Assembly: GCF_003347515.1 (NCBI RefSeq)
Contig: NZ_QEII01000236.1
Coordinates: forward strand, 62,001-126,000
Source of the DNA: Rhodoferax ferrireducens
GTDB lineage: Bacteria; Pseudomonadota; Gammaproteobacteria; Burkholderiales; Burkholderiaceae_C
Reading direction: 5' to 3'
Length of the DNA stretch: 64,000 nt
A model generated the notes under the pieces. It saw only the letters and a program-made list of their open reading frames with translations. It did not search any database and had not been told where the DNA came from. This document shows, piece by piece, positions 8,826 through 18,518 of this stretch; within the stretch, counting starts at the first letter, position 1, and every line of letters starts with the position of its first letter. Both the position numbers and the translations under genes were made by a program.

Positions 8826-9905
8826 TTGGTCTCATTGGGGTCGTTGTTTAATCGTCAACCCGCGCCCATGCTGGGTCTGGATATCAGTTCCTCCAGTGTC
8901 AAGTTGGTCGAGTTAGGTCGAGACAACGCCGGGAATTTGGTGCTGGAGCGCTGTGCCATTGTTCCGCTTGAGCGCGGATGGATTACCGACGGCCACATCG
9001 AAAAGTTCGATGAGGTCGCCGATGCAGTTCGTCGGCTGGTGAAGAAAAGCGGGACTAAGACCAAAAATGTGGCGATGGCCCTGCCGCCGTCAGCGGTCAT
9101 TACCAAAAAAATCATTCTCCCCGGTGGCATGTCCGACCAGGAATTGGAACTGCAGGTCGAAACAGAGGCCAACCAGTACATACCGTTTCCACTGGACGAG
9201 GTCAGTCTTGATTTTTGCATAGTGGGACCTAGTGCGGCTTCGTCCGGCGACATCGAGGTTCTCATTGCGGCCTCGCGCCGAGAGAAAGTCCAGGATATTC
9301 AGGGTTTGGCAGAAGCGGCAGGTTTGAAACCCGTGATCGTGGATGTCGAGTCTTATGCGTCACGCCTGGCAACCGGTCGTCTGATTGAAAACCTGCCCAA
9401 CAAAGGTGCTGGCAGCATTGTGGCGCTATTTGAAGTGGGCGCTCTGACGACTAGCATGCAGGTCATTCGGGACGATGAGGTTTTGTACGATCGCGACCAG
9501 GCATTTGGCGGGGCCCAGTTAACGCAACTGATAGTGCGTCAATATGGGTTTTCGCTGGAAGAGGCAGAAAGCAAAAAACGAAGTGGTGAGCTGCCTGACG
9601 ACTATGAATCCAGTGTGCTGCGTCCGTTCATTGAGAGCATGGTGCAGGAAATTGGTCGTGCATTGCAGTTTTTCTTTACGAGCACACCCCATAACAAGGT
9701 CGACTACGTGATGCTGGCAGGTGGCTCGGCTGCCTTGCCTGGCTTGACAGCAGCCGTGACCCAGCACACTACTTTCGCCTGCAATTTGGTGAATCCGTTT
9801 GAGGGTATGGAAATTGGCGACGGTGTTCGCTTGAAGAAAATGACACGGGAGGCGCCGTCCTACCTCACGTCATGCGGACTGGCCTTGCGGAGGTTTTTGC
9901 AGTGA
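8826..9905 (+). CDS. pilM: type IV pilus inner-membrane platform protein PilM
   Basis: A 359-aa actin-like ATPase of the type IV pilus alignment complex; it sits on the cytoplasmic face and binds the N-terminal tail of PilN. The phosphate-1 motif MLGLDISSSSVKLVEL (from about residue 15) and the late LAGGSAALPGL are typical of the FtsA/PilM fold. The TTG start is chosen because AGGGGA lies 5 nt upstream. It is the first gene of pilMNOPQ; its stop overlaps the pilN GTG start. Confidence 0.96.
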   Translation: MVSLGSLFNRQPAPMLGLDISSSSVKLVELGRDNAGNLVLERCAIVPLERGWITDGHIEKFDEVADAVRRLVKKSGTKTKNVAMALPPSAVITKKIILPGGMSDQELELQVETEANQYIPFPLDEVSLDFCIVGPSAASSGDIEVLIAASRREKVQDIQGLAEAAGLKPVIVDVESYASRLATGRLIENLPNKGAGSIVALFEVGALTTSMQVIRDDEVLYDRDQAFGGAQLTQLIVRQYGFSLEEAESKKRSGELPDDYESSVLRPFIESMVQEIGRALQFFFTSTPHNKVDYVMLAGGSAALPGLTAAVTQHTTFACNLVNPFEGMEIGDGVRLKKMTREAPSYLTSCGLALRRFLQ

Positions 9906-10537
9906 TTTTGATCAATCTACTCCCGCACCGCGAGCTTGCGCGTAAGCTGCGCCGGGATATCTTTAACGTCAACCTAGGGGCTTCTGCCCTGGTTGGTGGC
10001 CTGCTGGCCGGAATCATTTTTCTTTGGTATCAAGCCCAGATATCAGGGCAACAGGGGAAAAACCAGCTTTTGCAGACCGAGATCACGCGATTCGATGCCC
10101 AAATCAAGGACATTGCTGGCCTTGAGTCCGAAATTACGGCCTTGCGGGCCCGACAACAAGCCGTGGAAGATCTGCAGGCAGATCGAAACTTGCCGGTTCA
10201 CCTGCTAACCGAGCTTGTCAAGCAACTGCCTGACGGCGTGTACATCACGAGCATGCGTCAGGAAAACCAGTCGGTGGCGCTGCAGGGCGTCGCCCAGTCC
10301 AATGAACGGGTGTCCGAGTTGCTGCGTAATCTCGGAAACAACACCCCCTGGTTTTCCAAGCCGGAGTTGGTCGAAATTGTGGCAGCTTCAATCGCGCTGA
10401 CGCCGCGTGAGCAGCGTCGCGTCTCCAATTTCACTATTCGTGTTCGTCTGGTGCGCGCCAGTGAGGCTGAAAAAATGCTTGCTGCCGCAAGTGCTACAGC
10501 TCCGCTGCTCGCTGCGTCAACCTCTGTCAAAAAATAG
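9902..10537 (+). CDS. pilN: type IV pilus assembly protein PilN
   Basis: About 211 aa, bitopic inner-membrane protein. The start is the GTG at 9902, giving the conserved tail ILINLLPHRE that docks into PilM; it overlaps the pilM stop (GTGA) and has CGGAGG at 9888-9893. A membrane helix (about 24-44) and a coiled-coil stretch (LLQTEITRFDAQIKDI) come before the ferredoxin-like periplasmic domain, which pairs with PilO. A TAG stop separates it from pilO by 8 nt. Confidence 0.95.
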   Translation: MILINLLPHRELARKLRRDIFNVNLGASALVGGLLAGIIFLWYQAQISGQQGKNQLLQTEITRFDAQIKDIAGLESEITALRARQQAVEDLQADRNLPVHLLTELVKQLPDGVYITSMRQENQSVALQGVAQSNERVSELLRNLGNNTPWFSKPELVEIVAASIALTPREQRRVSNFTIRVRLVRASEAEKMLAAASATAPLLAASTSVKK

Positions 10538-10545
10538 CTGCACCC

Positions 10546-11220
10546 ATGGCAAGCAAATCCGCATTGAATTTTGACTTTCCTGCTTTGCAAGAAAAGTTGA
10601 CTGGCCAATTTCGTAACCTAGACCCCAAGGACCCGTCAAACTGGCCAGCGTTTCCCCGTTATGCGCTCTTCGCGGTAGTAACGGTTTCGTTGGTGGTATT
10701 GCTTTGGTTTTTGTGGTTGAACACTTCGGAGGAAGAGCTTGTGGCCGAGCAGGCCACAGAGGTCAAGCTGCGCGAAGAGTACAAGGTGAAGCTGGTCAAG
10801 GCTGTCAATCTTGAAGCCCTCAAAAAGCAGCGGGAGCAGGTGCAGCAGTACGTCACACAACTTGAAAAGCAGCTGCCAAGCAAAGCTGAGATGGACGCAT
10901 TGCTGTCAGACATCAACCAAGCTGGCTTGGGGCGCAGCCTGCAGTTCGATTTGTTTCGGCCGGGGCAAGTCGCTGTTAAAGACTACTACGCCGAGTTGCC
11001 CATTGCTGTGCGGGTGACCGGGCGTTATCACGATATTGGCGCTTTCGCGTCGGATATTGCCAACCTGTCCCGCATCGTGACACTTAATAATTTGACGATC
11101 GTGCCTGCCAAGGATGGGGCTCTGGCAATGGACGCGACGGCCAAGACGTTCCGTTATCTCGATACCGATGAGGTTGCGGCTCAAGCCAAGGCCGCCGGAC
11201 CGAAAGGGGCCAAAAAATGA
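10546..11220 (+). CDS. pilO: type IV pilus assembly protein PilO
   Basis: A 224-aa bitopic inner-membrane protein. The cytoplasmic N-terminus is followed by one helix (YALFAVVTVSLVVLLWFLWL), a coiled coil (KLREEYKVKLVKAVNLEALK) and a periplasmic ferredoxin-like domain. PilO and PilN form the heterodimer that links PilM to PilP and the secretin. The stop overlaps the pilP start by four bases. Confidence 0.95.
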   Translation: MASKSALNFDFPALQEKLTGQFRNLDPKDPSNWPAFPRYALFAVVTVSLVVLLWFLWLNTSEEELVAEQATEVKLREEYKVKLVKAVNLEALKKQREQVQQYVTQLEKQLPSKAEMDALLSDINQAGLGRSLQFDLFRPGQVAVKDYYAELPIAVRVTGRYHDIGAFASDIANLSRIVTLNNLTIVPAKDGALAMDATAKTFRYLDTDEVAAQAKAAGPKGAKK

Positions 11221-11759
11221 TGCCCGTGACCAAACTGGTTCTTGCCGCCATGGTTCTGACCCTTGGTGGCTGTGGTAGCTCCGGCGACGATGAATTGCAT
11301 CAATGGATGGCGGAGCAAAAGAGCCTGACCCGGCCACGGATCGCCCCCATTTCCGAGCCTAAACAATTTCAGCCTGAAAGCTACACCCAGAGCACAGGGG
11401 TAGAACCCTTCAGCAATCAGAAACTGACACAGGCTTTGAAGCGCGAATCGACGCAAGCGGCGGCCAATGGCGCGCTGATCGCGCCAGAGCTGGCACGTCG
11501 CAAAGAGGCATTGGAGTCTTTCCCGCTTGATACGATGGCCTTGGTGGGGAATCTGGTCAAGGCTGGTCAGCCCGTTGCGCTGGTCAAGGTTGATAACTTG
11601 TTGTACCAGGTCAGGCCAGGTAACTATCTGGGACAAAACTATGGCCGTGTGACGAAGATCGCGGAAACGGAAGTCACCCTGCGTGAAATTGTGCAAGACG
11701 CTGTAGGTGAATGGATTGAACGCACTGCTACTTTGCAGCTGCAAGAGAGATCAAAATGA
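11217..11759 (+). CDS. pilP: type IV pilus inner-membrane lipoprotein PilP
   Basis: A 180-aa lipoprotein with signal peptide and lipobox LGGC (Cys about residue 19). A disordered linker leads to the beta-sandwich domain, with a segment starting LVGNLVKAGQPVALVKVD and the conserved LYQVRPGNYLGQNYGRV motif. PilP joins the PilN/PilO dimer to the N-domains of PilQ. It has ATGA overlaps with pilO and pilQ. Confidence 0.95.
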   Translation: MMPVTKLVLAAMVLTLGGCGSSGDDELHQWMAEQKSLTRPRIAPISEPKQFQPESYTQSTGVEPFSNQKLTQALKRESTQAAANGALIAPELARRKEALESFPLDTMALVGNLVKAGQPVALVKVDNLLYQVRPGNYLGQNYGRVTKIAETEVTLREIVQDAVGEWIERTATLQLQERSK

Positions 11760-13888
11760 ATAATCAGAACTATTGGATGACAAAGCGCATGTGGCAACGG
11801 GTATTTCTGGCCACGGCATTCATGTTGACTGCGCTTTCATCACAGGCGCAAACGGCCATAGAAGCGGTGTCGGGCTCCATTCAAGGTGGTGTCGAGGTCG
11901 TTAAAATCGACCTGACGCAGCCGCTGACGGCAGTGCCGACCGGTTTTTCAATCCAGTCGCCCGCCAGAATCGCACTTGATTTTCCGGGTATTTCGAACGC
12001 CATGGGTCGTTCCACCGTTGAAATCAATCAAGGTAATTTGAAGTCAGTCAGCGTGGTTCAAGCCGGTGACCGTACCCGCGTCGTGCTGAACCTCAAACAG
12101 GCAACGCCTTACAAGGCCCGATTGCAGGGTAAGTCTTTGCTTATTGTGCTGGATGCTGTGACGGTTGCTGCGCCCGCAGCGTCTGTAGCCCCTGTTTTTG
12201 CGGAAAACCGCAGCAGGGACACGTTGCCGCTTCGAGATCTCGACTTCCGTCGTGGTGACGAGGGTTCTGGTCGAATTGTTGTTTCCCTGCCGAACAATCA
12301 AGTCGGTGTTGATATTCGGCAGCAAGGTCAAACTTTGGTGGTCGAGTTCATGAAATCTACGTTGCCGGAAGGTATGCGGCGCCGCCTGGATGTCACCGAC
12401 TTTGGCACACCGGTTCAAACCGTGACGACCTTCCAGGCGGGTGATCGTGTGCGGATGGTCATCGAACCCAAAGGTCAATGGGTTCACAGCGCTTACCAAA
12501 CGGACGAGCAGTTTGTGGTGGAAGTCAAACCACTGAAAGTGGATGCGTCGAAGCTGACGCAGGGGCCAGGATACAGCGGGCAAAAGCTGTCACTCAATTT
12601 CCAGAACATCGAGGTCCGTTCGCTTCTTCAGGTCATTGCTGATTTCACGAATTTCAATATCATCACGTCGGATTCGGTCACGGGCTCTGTGACCTTGCGC
12701 CTTCAGGATGTACCTTGGGACCAAGCGCTGGATATTATTTTGCAGGCCAAGGGATTGGGCATGCGAAAAACCGGAAATGTGCTCTGGATCGCCCCCAAGG
12801 ATGAAATCAACGCCAAGGAAAAACTGGAGCTTGAATCGGTTGCCTCACTTCAAAATCTGGAGCCTCTGCGAACGCAATCCTTCCAGATGAATTACACCAA
12901 GGCGGCAGAAGTTGCGGCACAGTTGACTGCTACGGGCGGCGGAACGGGTGCCAGTTCGCGGATGTTGAGCCCGCGTGGCAGCACCATTTCTGAGGCCCGA
13001 ACCAACCAGTTGTTCGTCACCGACATTCCCAGCAAACTAGAACAGGTCCAGCAACTTATTGCCAAACTGGATATTCCGGTCCGCCAAGTGCTGATTGAAG
13101 CACGAATTGTTGAGGCTTCAGATACCTTTGGTAGATCGCTGGGTGTCAAGTTGGGTGGGAACGATCTGCGGGCTCAAAAGGGCGGCGATGGTGGTTATGC
13201 ACTGGCAGGAGAGAATCGCGTTGCCTTTGGTACAAGTTATTCGAATGTGGTTTCGAGCAGCGGTGCAGGTGGAACGAATGATCTAACCAGCAACTTTGTC
13301 AACCTGCCCGCCGTCGGTCAAAATGGCTACAACCCTGCGACGTTTGCAGTTTCAATTTTTAGCTCCGCGGCCAATCGCTTCCTCAATCTGGAGCTGTCAG
13401 CGCTTGAAGCTGACGGGAAAGGCAAGGTTGTTTCGAGCCCGCGCGTGGTGACTGCTGACCAGATCAAGGCTCTGATAGAGCAAGGCACCGAGTTACCGTA
13501 TCAGGTGGCCTCTGCCAGTGGTGCAACCTCTATTGCCTTCCGTAAAGCGAATTTGAAACTGGAAGTGACGCCGCAAATCACACCTGAAGGCAACATCATC
13601 CTTGCGTTGGATGTCAATAAGGATACGGTCGGTCAGTCGACTGCTGCTGGTTTTGCCATCAACACAAAACATATACAGACCCAGGTGCTGGTTGAAAACG
13701 GCGGCACCGTCGTTATCGGCGGAATTTTTGAATTGACTGAAAGCGATAGTGAAACCAAAGTGCCTTTGCTGGGGGATATACCTGGAGTCGGCAACCTGTT
13801 CAAGAGCCGTTCCAGAATATCAAACAAGCAGGAAATGCTGGTATTTATCACGCCCAAGGTTGTCGCCGAACGCAGTGCAGCACGTTAA
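11756..13888 (+). CDS. pilQ: type IV pilus secretin PilQ
   Basis: A 710-aa outer-membrane secretin through which pili extend and DNA may enter. A signal peptide (cleavage near SQA-Q) is followed by two AMIN domains that bind peptidoglycan (about 35-140 and 155-260), an STN/N0 domain (LSLNFQNIEVRSLLQVIADF), an N1 domain with LDIPVRQVLIEARIVEA, and the C-terminal secretin barrel ending in PLLGDIPGVGNLFK and a MLVFITPKVV tail. It closes the pilMNOPQ operon; only 36 nt separate it from the next gene, with no terminator visible. Confidence 0.97.
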   Translation: MNNQNYWMTKRMWQRVFLATAFMLTALSSQAQTAIEAVSGSIQGGVEVVKIDLTQPLTAVPTGFSIQSPARIALDFPGISNAMGRSTVEINQGNLKSVSVVQAGDRTRVVLNLKQATPYKARLQGKSLLIVLDAVTVAAPAASVAPVFAENRSRDTLPLRDLDFRRGDEGSGRIVVSLPNNQVGVDIRQQGQTLVVEFMKSTLPEGMRRRLDVTDFGTPVQTVTTFQAGDRVRMVIEPKGQWVHSAYQTDEQFVVEVKPLKVDASKLTQGPGYSGQKLSLNFQNIEVRSLLQVIADFTNFNIITSDSVTGSVTLRLQDVPWDQALDIILQAKGLGMRKTGNVLWIAPKDEINAKEKLELESVASLQNLEPLRTQSFQMNYTKAAEVAAQLTATGGGTGASSRMLSPRGSTISEARTNQLFVTDIPSKLEQVQQLIAKLDIPVRQVLIEARIVEASDTFGRSLGVKLGGNDLRAQKGGDGGYALAGENRVAFGTSYSNVVSSSGAGGTNDLTSNFVNLPAVGQNGYNPATFAVSIFSSAANRFLNLELSALEADGKGKVVSSPRVVTADQIKALIEQGTELPYQVASASGATSIAFRKANLKLEVTPQITPEGNIILALDVNKDTVGQSTAAGFAINTKHIQTQVLVENGGTVVIGGIFELTESDSETKVPLLGDIPGVGNLFKSRSRISNKQEMLVFITPKVVAERSAAR

Positions 13889-13924
13889 TCGTTACTACTA
13901 AAAATGAATCGAAACAAGGTGAGT

Positions 13925-15514
13925 ATGAATTTGTTGAAATATGGAATGGGTCTTGTCGTCGCCATGGCATTGACGGCTTGTGGTGGTGGTGGGGGAAATG
14001 CTAGTGCTCCGCTCGCTGCTGCTTCGGGCAGTACTCCTAGCGCGGCAAGCTTTGTGTTCACCTTGGATAAATCGTCAATAAGTAATACGGGAAGCGACAA
14101 GGCGGTACTGACAGTAACCGCATTGGATGTAGCGCGGAATGTGGTGAGTGGCATTCCTTTAGCCGTTTCTGTCGACTCTGGTGTCTACACTGCCATCGTC
14201 GCCACCACCGATGCAACTGGTCAGGCATCCGGGAGCATTTCGATTGGTGGTAACAAGGCCAATAGAAACATTACGGCCACAATAAATGTCGGTGGGAAAA
14301 CTGGCTCAGCTGTAATTGCCGTAACAGGGAGTCAGATTTCGTTGACACCGCTTCCTGCAACTCCGGGACCTGGGGTTAGTGTTCAAGTGGTTGTCAAGGC
14401 TACAGATGTGAATGGGGTCGGAATCGGCGGCGCCACTGTCCAGCTTGGAGGGACGCTAGGGTTTACTCAATCCGTGACGACAGATCCTTCTGGTAACGTT
14501 ACTGCGATACTTGGCGCTGTACCCTCCATCTCAGGAACATACACAGTCGCAGCGGCTGGTTTGGGGGTGACGGCCTTGCGCGATGTGCAGGTGGTTGGCG
14601 GCAGCGGTGGTATTCCTAACGCCGCAGGCTCAATTAGCGCCGCTACTTTGGCGGTTACCCCAAATACAATCTTTCCCAATTTGTCGGGCGGAACCTCAAA
14701 CCGTGCCGGTATCCGGGCAGTTTTTCTGGACTCTTCGAATCAAGCTATTCAAAATGTCCGGGTGCGGTTTGAAATCGTAGCGCCAGGTCTAGGAAGCGGC
14801 GAACAAGTGTCGACTGCTGCCGCGACGGTATATAGCGATGCCAGCGGGGTGGCGATCGCAGACTACATCGCTGGAACCCGAACAAGTCCGACCAATGGCG
14901 TAACCATCCGTGCATGCTACGGAAACACAGACGCTGATATCGCTATGGGTACCTGCGTCAGTTCTAGGACGGCCACCCTGACTGTTGCAGGTCAGCCGCT
15001 TTCAATTACGCTGGGTGACAACAATGAACTGGCCAAGGGTGGCAATAATCTTACCTATATCAAATTGTTCGACGTCGCAGTCGCGGACTCTGCCGGTAAT
15101 GCGGTACCGAACGCAATTGTGTCTGCTAGCGTGGATCTCATGCGCTATGGCAAAGGCTTGTACTCTGCTGCCCGCCTCTGGTGCGCCAACGAAGACGCGA
15201 ACCGGAATGGCTTTCTTGAGTCGATAGAAGACTTGGACGGCAACGGTATCCTGTCGCCGCGAAAAGCCGATGTAATCCTGTCATTTACAGGTACAAACAC
15301 TACTGGGGCGAATGGGAGAACTACGATCCAAGTGGAGTATCCGCAAAACGTTGCGACGTGGCTGGATTATTCAGTTCGGGTTACCACTAATGTGGCCGGC
15401 TCCGAGGGCACGGCTGTGAAGAGCTACTTCACTACATTTATTATTGGTGACGATGCCAATGGATCATTTCTGACCCCGCCTTTTGGCATCAATAGCTGCT
15501 CAACGGCCAACTAG
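13925..15514 (+). CDS. Ig-like (invasin/Big-type) domain lipoprotein, pilus-operon-linked
   Basis: A 529-aa predicted lipoprotein. The ATG at 13925 is preferred over 13904 because AAGGTGAG (13916-13923) precedes it. A signal peptide ends in the lipobox LTAC followed by five Gly. Several beta-rich repeats resembling bacterial Ig-like group 1 domains follow: each has a VTALDV/VKATDV-type strand, then DATGQAS, DPSGNV or DASGVA loops (about 85-115, 170-210, 255-330 and 370-500). Near residue 430, DANRNGFLE and DLDGNGIL resemble two EF-hand/dockerin calcium loops. It lies between pilQ and aroK and reads AT-richer than its neighbours. A surface or pilus-associated role is inference. Confidence 0.75.
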   Translation: MNLLKYGMGLVVAMALTACGGGGGNASAPLAAASGSTPSAASFVFTLDKSSISNTGSDKAVLTVTALDVARNVVSGIPLAVSVDSGVYTAIVATTDATGQASGSISIGGNKANRNITATINVGGKTGSAVIAVTGSQISLTPLPATPGPGVSVQVVVKATDVNGVGIGGATVQLGGTLGFTQSVTTDPSGNVTAILGAVPSISGTYTVAAAGLGVTALRDVQVVGGSGGIPNAAGSISAATLAVTPNTIFPNLSGGTSNRAGIRAVFLDSSNQAIQNVRVRFEIVAPGLGSGEQVSTAAATVYSDASGVAIADYIAGTRTSPTNGVTIRACYGNTDADIAMGTCVSSRTATLTVAGQPLSITLGDNNELAKGGNNLTYIKLFDVAVADSAGNAVPNAIVSASVDLMRYGKGLYSAARLWCANEDANRNGFLESIEDLDGNGILSPRKADVILSFTGTNTTGANGRTTIQVEYPQNVATWLDYSVRVTTNVAGSEGTAVKSYFTTFIIGDDANGSFLTPPFGINSCSTAN

Positions 15515-15517
15515 TTC

Positions 15518-16054
15518 TTGAGACAAATCTCGAATATTGCCCTCATCGGCCTCCCCGGTTCCGGTAAATCCACCGTCGGGCGACAACTCGCCCGGCGGCT
15601 GCAGCTTCCGTTTTTTGACTCGGACCATGTGATAGAGCAGCAGCTTGGCTGTTCTATCCGCGAATACTTCGAGCGTGAGGGGGAAGACCGCTTCCGCGAT
15701 GTCGAGGAAGCGGTGATCGACCAGTTGACGCAGAATCCCAAATGTGTGTTGTCCACGGGTGGCGGCGTCGTCTTGCGGCCCGCCAACCGTCAGCATTTGC
15801 ATGAACGCGGTCAGGTGGTTTACCTGAATTCCTCGCCCGATGAGCTGTTTCGGCGGCTGCGCCACGATGTGAACCGGCCTTTGCTGCAAGTCGCTGACCC
15901 GCTCGGTCGCTTGCGCGATTTACATACGTTGCGCGATCCGCTTTATCGGGAGACGGCGCATTTCACCATTGAAACCGGGCGCCCCTCCGTCGCAACCCTG
16001 GTCAATATGATTGTGATGCAGCTGGAGCTGGCGGGCGTCGTGCCCAGTTCGTGA
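15518..16054 (+). CDS. aroK: shikimate kinase
   Basis: A 178-aa enzyme phosphorylating shikimate in aromatic amino-acid synthesis. Visible are Walker [10 protein letters not shown] (about 12-20), the shikimate-binding Asp in FDSDHVIE, Arg in [16 protein letters not shown], and the lid Arg region LNRPLL. The start is a TTG only three bases after the preceding stop, with no clear ribosome site, so translation may depend on coupling. Next gene is aroB, the usual order. Confidence 0.95.
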   Translation: MRQISNIALIGLPGSGKSTVGRQLARRLQLPFFDSDHVIEQQLGCSIREYFEREGEDRFRDVEEAVIDQLTQNPKCVLSTGGGVVLRPANRQHLHERGQVVYLNSSPDELFRRLRHDVNRPLLQVADPLGRLRDLHTLRDPLYRETAHFTIETGRPSVATLVNMIVMQLELAGVVPSS

Positions 16055-16129
16055 GGTGGTCGGGTCGCTGCAGGGTTTCCCTGCCAGTGGCAGCACGGTG
16101 CATCCCCAAGAGCCTCTAAACTCAAGGGT

Positions 16130-17254
16130 ATGAATGCTTCAGACCCGCAACCAACTTCACCAGGCGCAACCGTTTCTATTGATCTCGGCGATCGCAGCTA
16201 CGACATTGCCATCGGTGGTGCACTTCTTGACAATCCTCTAACCTATTCAGAGCTGCCCGGTGCCAGTAGCGCCCTGATTGTGAGCAACACCACGGTCGGC
16301 CCTCTGTATGCGAAGCGTCTGCAGAAGGCTTTGCAGGGAAAGTACGCCGCCATCCACATGCTGACCTTGCTGGACGGGGAAGTGTTCAAGACTTGGGAAA
16401 CCCTCAACCTGATTTTCGATGCGCTGTTAAACAACGGCTGTGATCGGAAGACAATTCTCTTCGCGCTCGGTGGCGGCGTTGTGGGGGACATGACTGGCTT
16501 TGCGGCGGCCAGCTATATGCGCGGCGTGCCTTTTGTCCAGGTTCCCACCACCTTGCTGGCGCAAGTCGATTCTTCGGTCGGCGGCAAAACCGGCATCAAC
16601 CATCCGCTGGGCAAGAACATGGTGGGCGCGTTTTACCAGCCGCTCAAAGTGGTGTGTGATCTGGACACGCTCAAGAGCCTGCCCGAACGTGAACTCAGTG
16701 CCGGACTGGCTGAAGTCATCAAATACGGACCGATTGCCGATCTGACATTTCTTGACTGGATTGAGGCTCATATCGACGCCCTGATGGCACGCGAGCCCGC
16801 GGCGCTGGCCCATGCGGTCAAGCGCAGCTGTGAAATCAAGGCTTGGGTCGTGGGTCAGGACGAGCGCGAAGCGGGGCTGCGCGCCATCCTCAATTTTGGC
16901 CACACTTTTGGCCACGCGATTGAGGCCGGGCTGGGTTACGGCCAGTGGCTGCATGGCGAGGCGGTGGGTTGTGGCATGGTCATGGCGGCTCATTTGTCGC
17001 ATCGACTGGGCTTGGTGGATGCGGCCTTGGTTCGGCGCTTGACGGCGCTGATTCAAAAAGCCGGTTTGCCGGTGATCGGGCCGCGCCTGTCGGAGACGGA
17101 CAACGCCGGGCGCTACCTTGAACTCATGCGCGTGGACAAAAAGGCGGAAGGTGGGGAAATCAGATTCGTCGTGATTGATGGGCCCGCCCGGGCCGCCGTG
17201 CGCAGCGCACCGGATGCGCTGGTGCGCGAGGTAATAGATTCGTGTTGCGCCTGA
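16130..17254 (+). CDS. aroB: 3-dehydroquinate synthase
   Basis: A 374-aa NAD- and Zn-dependent enzyme that makes 3-dehydroquinate from DAHP, the second step of the shikimate pathway. Visible are [10 protein letters not shown], the nucleotide-binding [35 protein letters not shown], and zinc ligands in [18 protein letters not shown] and WLHGEAVG. The ribosome site AAGGG is just upstream. A repeat copy on the opposite strand fills the gap to dgt. Confidence 0.97.
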   Translation: MNASDPQPTSPGATVSIDLGDRSYDIAIGGALLDNPLTYSELPGASSALIVSNTTVGPLYAKRLQKALQGKYAAIHMLTLLDGEVFKTWETLNLIFDALLNNGCDRKTILFALGGGVVGDMTGFAAASYMRGVPFVQVPTTLLAQVDSSVGGKTGINHPLGKNMVGAFYQPLKVVCDLDTLKSLPERELSAGLAEVIKYGPIADLTFLDWIEAHIDALMAREPAALAHAVKRSCEIKAWVVGQDEREAGLRAILNFGHTFGHAIEAGLGYGQWLHGEAVGCGMVMAAHLSHRLGLVDAALVRRLTALIQKAGLPVIGPRLSETDNAGRYLELMRVDKKAEGGEIRFVVIDGPARAAVRSAPDALVREVIDSCCA

Positions 17255-17312
17255 TTGCTATGTAAATAATAGCTAATTGCGCTTATTCGACGAGGGCTAG
17301 AGCCTTATTTTT
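17252..17312 (-). repeat. AT-tailed dispersed repeat, copy 2 (aroB/dgt gap)
   Basis: On the minus strand it reads GGCTCTAGCCCTCGTCGA, AATAAGCGCAATTAGCTATT, ATTTACATAGC. It agrees with copy 1 through the first ~27 bases of the core with one change, and keeps the GCTAT/ATAGC stem. Confidence 0.85.
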
Positions 17313-17323
17313 CACAAATTTAT

Positions 17324-18499
17324 ATGACGCTTGCTGTTTTTGCCTGTGATCCCGTCCAGTCGCTCGGCCGTCGTTATCCCCAATCGCCTGCGCCCACGCG
17401 CACCGAGTTTCAGCGCGATCGTGACCGCATTGTTCATTGCACGGCATTTCGCCGTCTGGTCTACAAAACGCAGGTGTTTCTCAACCACGAAGGCGACCTG
17501 TTTCGCACGCGTCTCACGCACTCGCTGGAGGTGGCTCAGCTTGGGCGGTCCATTGCCCGTTCTTTGGGGCTGAATGAAGACCTGGTCGAGGCCATTGCGC
17601 TGGCGCACGACCTGGGCCACACGCCGTTCGGCCATGCTGGTCAGGATGCGCTCAATGAATGCATGGCCGCGTTCGGTGGCTTCGAGCACAACCTGCAAAG
17701 CCTGCGCGTGGTGGACCAGCTGGAAGAGCGTTATCCCCAGTTCGACGGCCTGAACCTGACCTTCGAGACGCGCGAAGGCATTCTGAAACACTGTTCGCGC
17801 AGCAACGCCGAGCAACTGGAACTCAGCGAGCCGGGCGGCGTGGGGCGCCGCTTTCTGGACCGCAGCCAGCCCAGCCTGGAGGCGCAGCTGTGTAATCTCG
17901 CCGATGAAATTGCCTATAACGCGCATGACATTGACGACGGCGTGCGCTCCGGCCTGATTACGCTGGAGCAGTTGCAGGCGGTCGCGCTGTTTGACGATTT
18001 CCGGCAGCAGACCCTGGCCGAGTATCCGCAGTTGCAGGATAAAACGCAGGGCCGTCGCCTGCTTTACGAGACGATCCGGCGCATGCTCAGCGCCCAGGTG
18101 TATGACGTCATCGTCGCCACCCAGGGTGCGCTGGACATGGCCGCGCCACGCAGCGCGGAAGAAGCACGCCAGATGGCGCCCATGCTGCAGTTTGGCGAGG
18201 ACATGCGCATCAAGTCGCAAACACTCAAACAATTCCTGTTGCACCAGTTGTACCGCCATCCCCAGGTCATGCACACCACCGGGCAGGCCAAGCAGATGGT
18301 GCGCGAGCTGTTTGCCGCCTATCTGGCCAGTCCGGTGGAAATGCAGGGCCGATTTCTGGCGCGCTCCGACGCAGCCTGCGGCACACCGGATGCGACGCGT
18401 ACGGCCGCCCGCGTGGTGGCCGATTACATCGCTGGCATGACCGACCGCTTTGCCGGGCGGGAGCATGAACGTCTCACTGGCCAGCGTTTGTTGTCATGA
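17324..18499 (+). CDS. dgt: deoxyguanosinetriphosphate triphosphohydrolase-like protein
   Basis: A 391-aa HD-domain phosphohydrolase that splits dNTPs to nucleoside and triphosphate. The HD residues are seen in TRLTHSLEVAQ, ALAHDLGHTPFGHAG, EIAYNAHDIDDG and the FRRLVYKTQVF segment of the dGTPase family. Length suits the type-2 subfamily. The preference for dGTP over other dNTPs cannot be read from sequence. Confidence 0.92.
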   Translation: MTLAVFACDPVQSLGRRYPQSPAPTRTEFQRDRDRIVHCTAFRRLVYKTQVFLNHEGDLFRTRLTHSLEVAQLGRSIARSLGLNEDLVEAIALAHDLGHTPFGHAGQDALNECMAAFGGFEHNLQSLRVVDQLEERYPQFDGLNLTFETREGILKHCSRSNAEQLELSEPGGVGRRFLDRSQPSLEAQLCNLADEIAYNAHDIDDGVRSGLITLEQLQAVALFDDFRQQTLAEYPQLQDKTQGRRLLYETIRRMLSAQVYDVIVATQGALDMAAPRSAEEARQMAPMLQFGEDMRIKSQTLKQFLLHQLYRHPQVMHTTGQAKQMVRELFAAYLASPVEMQGRFLARSDAACGTPDATRTAARVVADYIAGMTDRFAGREHERLTGQRLLS

Positions 18500-18518
18500 A
18501 CCTGGCCGGGCACGTGGC

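Noticed and set aside
17312..18466. Minus-strand frame of 384 codons opposite dgt
   Set aside because: Dgt has all HD motifs on the + strand; the antisense frame has no recognisable domain.
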